In this document: one piece after another, positions 61,307 through 64,000 of the stretch
Position numbering within the stretch: position 1 is the stretch's first letter
Layout of the letters: every line of letters begins with the position of its first letter
Assembly: GCF_006829085.1 (NCBI RefSeq)
Contig: NZ_BJTC01000001.1
Span: 380,500 to 444,499, forward strand
DNA from: Chryseobacterium sp. ON_d1
GTDB lineage: Bacteria; Bacteroidota; Bacteroidia; Flavobacteriales; Weeksellaceae
Direction: 5' to 3'
Length of the DNA stretch: 64,000 nt
Translations under genes and position numbers: made by a program
Notes under the pieces: model-generated
What the model was told of the DNA's origin: nothing
What the model saw: only the letters and a program-made list of their open reading frames with translations
Database searches by the model: none

Positions 61307-62668
61307 TTATGAATTCTGCTTAATTCTTTTTGCAGACATATTCAAAAATCGTTTTACAAGAAAAACTGCGGATACCGTCAATCCTAATCCAAGTGCGACC
61401 CACATACCCAATGCTCCCATTTCCAGAGTAACACAGAAGAAATATCCTAAAGGAATGGTAATTACCCAATAGGCAATAAAAGTATAGATAGACGGAATTT
61501 TCACATCCTGCAATCCTCTAAGCATTCCCAAAGCCGTCACCTGAATTCCATCTGAAAGCTGGAATAGGGCAGCGATGATCATGAGCTTGGATGCTAATGC
61601 AATAACTTCTACTTCTTCTTTTTTTGTGAAGAAAGTCGGAAGGATATTTCTGCCTAAAATAAATACCAATCCACAGATACACATGAAAATAAATGCAATT
61701 TTCAGATTGTTGATTCCTACTTTTCTCAACTCAACAAAATTCTGTTCTCCCAGTTTTCTGCCGATCATGACTGTGGAGGCAACACTGAACCCAACACATA
61801 GATTGAAAGTAAATGAAGCCATACTTAAAGCAATCTGGTGGGAAGCAATATCATGAGCAGAAATCAGCCCGCAGATGAATGCAGCCCCGGCAAAAGCAGT
61901 TACTTCAAAAAACATCTGTAAAGCGGTAGGCAATCCAAGTCTTACCATTTTATCAAACATCTGCTTTGAAAAATCCTGAACTTTTAAAGAGAAATCTTTG
62001 ATATAACGTCTTGTTCTTTTTTCTTTAAGCAATACAAAATAAAGGAAAACAACCATGAAAATTCTGGAAATCAGAGTTGCCAGGGCCGATCCTTTTACCC
62101 CCATCGGAGGTATTCCCCAGAGTCCTTTGATAAAAACATAATTCAGTGCAATATTGATGATATTGGCAATAATGGTAGCTTTTGTAACTCCGATCGTGTA
62201 TGATAATCCTTCAGAAACTTCACGAAGCGTCTGAAATGCCATGAACGGAATCATACTGATTACCATGATACTTAAGAAGCTTACCGTATCGGGAATGATC
62301 TTGGCAGGCTGCCCTGAGTGATAGAGGAGCGGCATTCCCATCAGTAAAATAACCATGAGAATGATCCCAACAGACATATTGATAATAAAACCATGACTGA
62401 ATACAGAATTGATCGTAGCGTGATCTTCTTTCGAGTGTGCTTCCGAAACCAATGGCGGTATAGCAAATGAAAACCCAAGGGCCAATACAAAGATGGAGAA
62501 AAATACCGCATTCCCCAATGAAACGGATGCCAGAGCATCAGCTCCCAATAATTTTCCGACAATAATATTATCGAATAAGTTTACTGAAACCTGCCCCACC
62601 TGGGTAAGCATCACAGGCAGAGCCAAAGTCAGGCATTCTTTCGTATAGTTTTTGTTTAAAAAGTTCAT
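61307..62668 (-). CDS. MATE family multidrug exporter
   Basis: A 453-residue inner-membrane protein with about 12 helices in two homologous halves (LPVMLTQVGQVSVNLFDNIIVGKLLG and LPTALQMFFEVTAFAGAAFI begin the halves). It resembles NorM-type cation-coupled drug or metabolite exporters. The stop nearly touches the terminator at 61268-61306. The promoter is not obvious; an AT-rich 100-bp gap separates it from the sigma-54 regulator gene upstream. Confidence 0.92.
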   Translation of the reverse strand: MNFLNKNYTKECLTLALPVMLTQVGQVSVNLFDNIIVGKLLGADALASVSLGNAVFFSIFVLALGFSFAIPPLVSEAHSKEDHATINSVFSHGFIINMSVGIILMVILLMGMPLLYHSGQPAKIIPDTVSFLSIMVISMIPFMAFQTLREVSEGLSYTIGVTKATIIANIINIALNYVFIKGLWGIPPMGVKGSALATLISRIFMVVFLYFVLLKEKRTRRYIKDFSLKVQDFSKQMFDKMVRLGLPTALQMFFEVTAFAGAAFICGLISAHDIASHQIALSMASFTFNLCVGFSVASTVMIGRKLGEQNFVELRKVGINNLKIAFIFMCICGLVFILGRNILPTFFTKKEEVEVIALASKLMIIAALFQLSDGIQVTALGMLRGLQDVKIPSIYTFIAYWVITIPLGYFFCVTLEMGALGMWVALGLGLTVSAVFLVKRFLNMSAKRIKQNS

Positions 62669-62768
62669 AATATTTTAAGATTCATATAGTTTATAATTAA
62701 AATAGGGGCAAAAAAAAATTTGCAGTGTTTATACTGCAAATTTTTATAATATTGTAATAATAGCTTTA

Positions 62769-63953
62769 TTATTTCCTTACAAAACTTGCAACGTCACTTT
62801 CAGAAACAGTATTTCCACCAAGAATAATCAATCTTTCCACAACATTTCTTAATTCCCTGATATTTCCAGTCCATGAAAGAGCTTTTAAAGCATCAATCGC
62901 TTTATCATCAAATTTTTTCGCAGCAGTACCATGCTCATCAGCAATCATACCTGCAAAATGCTCAACTAATAATTTGATGTCTTCTTTTCTTTCATCCAAT
63001 GGCGGAACATAGATTTCAATAACAGAAAGTCTGTGGTAAAGGTCTTCTCTGAATTTCCCTTCCTCTATTTCTTTCTGCATATTCTTATTTGTTGCCGCAA
63101 TTACTCTCACGTCAACTTTAATTTCTTTATCACTTCCAACAGGAGAAACTTTGCTTTCCTGAAGAGCTCTCAATACCTTAGCCTGAGCAATAAGGCTCAT
63201 ATCTCCAATCTCATCAAGGAAGATCGTACCGCCGTTTGCCTGTTCAAATTTTCCCTGTTTATCTTTAATGGCACCTGTAAAAGACCCTTTTACGTGTCCG
63301 AAAAGTTCAGATTCAATCAGCTCAGACGGGATAGCAGCACAGTTGACCTCTACCATTGGGCCTCTTGCACGCTCACTTTGATTGTGAATAGCGTGGGCTA
63401 CCAATTCTTTTCCTGCACCATTAGGTCCTGTGATCAAAACTCGGGCGTCAGAAGCAGCTACTTTTTCGATCATATCCTGGATCTTTTGAAGAGCAGGAGA
63501 AGTACCGATCATCTGATATTTTTTGCTTACTTTTTTCTTTAGAGTTTTATTCTCGGTCTGAAGATTCTTATTTTCTTTTTTCAGGGTTTCCTTTACCAAT
63601 GCATTTTTTACACTTGTAATAAGTCTGTTGATATCAATGGGTTTGGAGATAAAATCGTATGCACCCTCCTTCAGACAGGAAACAGCAGAATCGATATCTG
63701 CATGGCCTGAGATCATGATAAAAGTAGTTTCTGGCTTTAATGCGAGACTTTGCTTCAAAAGTTCGGTTCCTGAAAGTTTAGGCATCTTGATATCAGAAAT
63801 CACCAGTGCGAAATCTTCTTTTTCTACCTGTTTGTACCCTTCAAGGCCGTCTTCGGCGATAACAAATTCATAATCGGTTAGTTCATCCGAAAGAATACTG
63901 TGAAGTACTCCCGAGATTGCTTTTTCGTCTTCTACTATAAGGATTTTTTGCAT
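62769..63953 (-). CDS. NtrC-type sigma-54 response regulator lacking the HTH domain
   Basis: A 394-residue protein. The receiver domain (1-120) has D54 in ISDIKMP and Lys in SKPID. A linker helix leads to an AAA+ domain with Walker A GPNGAGKE, the sigma-54 contact loop GSFTGA (usually GAFTGA), Walker B GGTIFLDEIGD and the R-finger region. The protein ends with IRELRNVVERL...SDVASFVRK, so the Fis-type helix-turn-helix normally found at the end is missing. It may activate sigma-54 from solution. No sensor kinase gene is in view. Confidence 0.92.
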   Translation of the reverse strand: MQKILIVEDEKAISGVLHSILSDELTDYEFVIAEDGLEGYKQVEKEDFALVISDIKMPKLSGTELLKQSLALKPETTFIMISGHADIDSAVSCLKEGAYDFISKPIDINRLITSVKNALVKETLKKENKNLQTENKTLKKKVSKKYQMIGTSPALQKIQDMIEKVAASDARVLITGPNGAGKELVAHAIHNQSERARGPMVEVNCAAIPSELIESELFGHVKGSFTGAIKDKQGKFEQANGGTIFLDEIGDMSLIAQAKVLRALQESKVSPVGSDKEIKVDVRVIAATNKNMQKEIEEGKFREDLYHRLSVIEIYVPPLDERKEDIKLLVEHFAGMIADEHGTAAKKFDDKAIDALKALSWTGNIRELRNVVERLIILGGNTVSESDVASFVRK

Positions 63954-63958
63954 AGTTG

Positions 63959-63966
63959 CAAATTTA
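63959..63966 (-). promoter_or_regulatory. Promoter -7 box adjacent to the NtrC-type start codon
   Basis: On the minus strand it reads TAAATTTG with only five bases before ATG. As with the YciH gene, this predicts a leaderless or very short leader message. Confidence 0.55.
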
Positions 63967-64000
63967 AATTTTTTGTTTCAATTATTAGCAAAAACTGTAC

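Noticed and set aside
63033..63542. A 169-codon frame opposite the sigma-54 regulator
   Set aside because: It is antisense to the AAA+ motifs, which explain the sequence fully.
1..64000. tRNA, rRNA, prophage, transposase or toxin-antitoxin genes
   Set aside because: I looked through the gaps and the gene list and saw no cloverleaf-like stretch and no protein of these types.

Overview
The window looks like a chromosomal segment of a Flavobacteriia member, most like Chryseobacterium or a close relative. The evidence is low G+C, a SusC/SusD pair, C-terminal type IX secretion (T9SS) sorting domains, many Gln-rich signal-peptide ends (xxFAQ, xxFSQ), and repeated promoter boxes of the Bacteroidota form TAnnTTTG. 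No tRNA, rRNA, CRISPR array, phage or transposase gene was seen. Most genes are housekeeping or envelope functions.

Left part (1-17100). A tandem array of three M28 zinc peptidases is transcribed leftward. The first copy in transcription order (1692-3095) has lost a zinc ligand and the catalytic base. The other two have almost identical 5' ends, and one of them runs off the window. Next comes a serine-biosynthesis block (serC, serA, DUF1015), then a ferredoxin and a LuxC-type acyl-CoA reductase fired from overlapping divergent promoters. After these are a Bax-inhibitor-like membrane protein, a peroxiredoxin/thioredoxin redox group, an M16 peptidase, an aminotransferase and another M28 peptidase.

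Middle (17100-29500). rsmG is followed by a tightly coupled trio: a lipoprotein, a secreted HExxH protein and an AddB-like PD-(D/E)XK nuclease starting with TTG. Then come a patatin phospholipase fused to an outer-membrane barrel, a T9SS-exported alpha/beta hydrolase and a glutaryl-CoA-dehydrogenase-like enzyme.

Polysaccharide utilization locus (27500-40300). SusC, SusD, GH30, GH3, GH16 and a second GH30 run rightward. Divergent to them are a sugar MFS transporter and an NrtR-like regulator with a degenerate Nudix box. The enzyme set points to a beta-glucan with beta-1,3 and beta-1,6 linkages (laminarin-like or fungal). Surface binding by SusC/D, cleavage by GH16/GH30, hydrolysis by GH3 and uptake by the MFS would form one pathway. 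The substrate is inferred, not shown.

Right part (40300-64000). This holds fabI, tag, a secreted protein with YadA-head-like repeats, a nucleoside phosphorylase, a decayed leucine-rich-repeat gene, a YciH/SUI1 factor, gpmI, an acyl-ACP desaturase, map, a methyltransferase, a guanidinium-type SMR exporter next to a Crp/Fnr regulator, era, doxX, an S9 peptidase, a HAD/Crp divergent pair, a GNAT enzyme, a MATE exporter and an NtrC-type regulator lacking its DNA-binding domain.

Non-coding signal is rich. There are four copies of a double-hairpin dispersed repeat, two copies of a second repeat, a 64-bp palindrome, many intrinsic terminators, and promoter boxes that reset several start codons and suggest two leaderless mRNAs.
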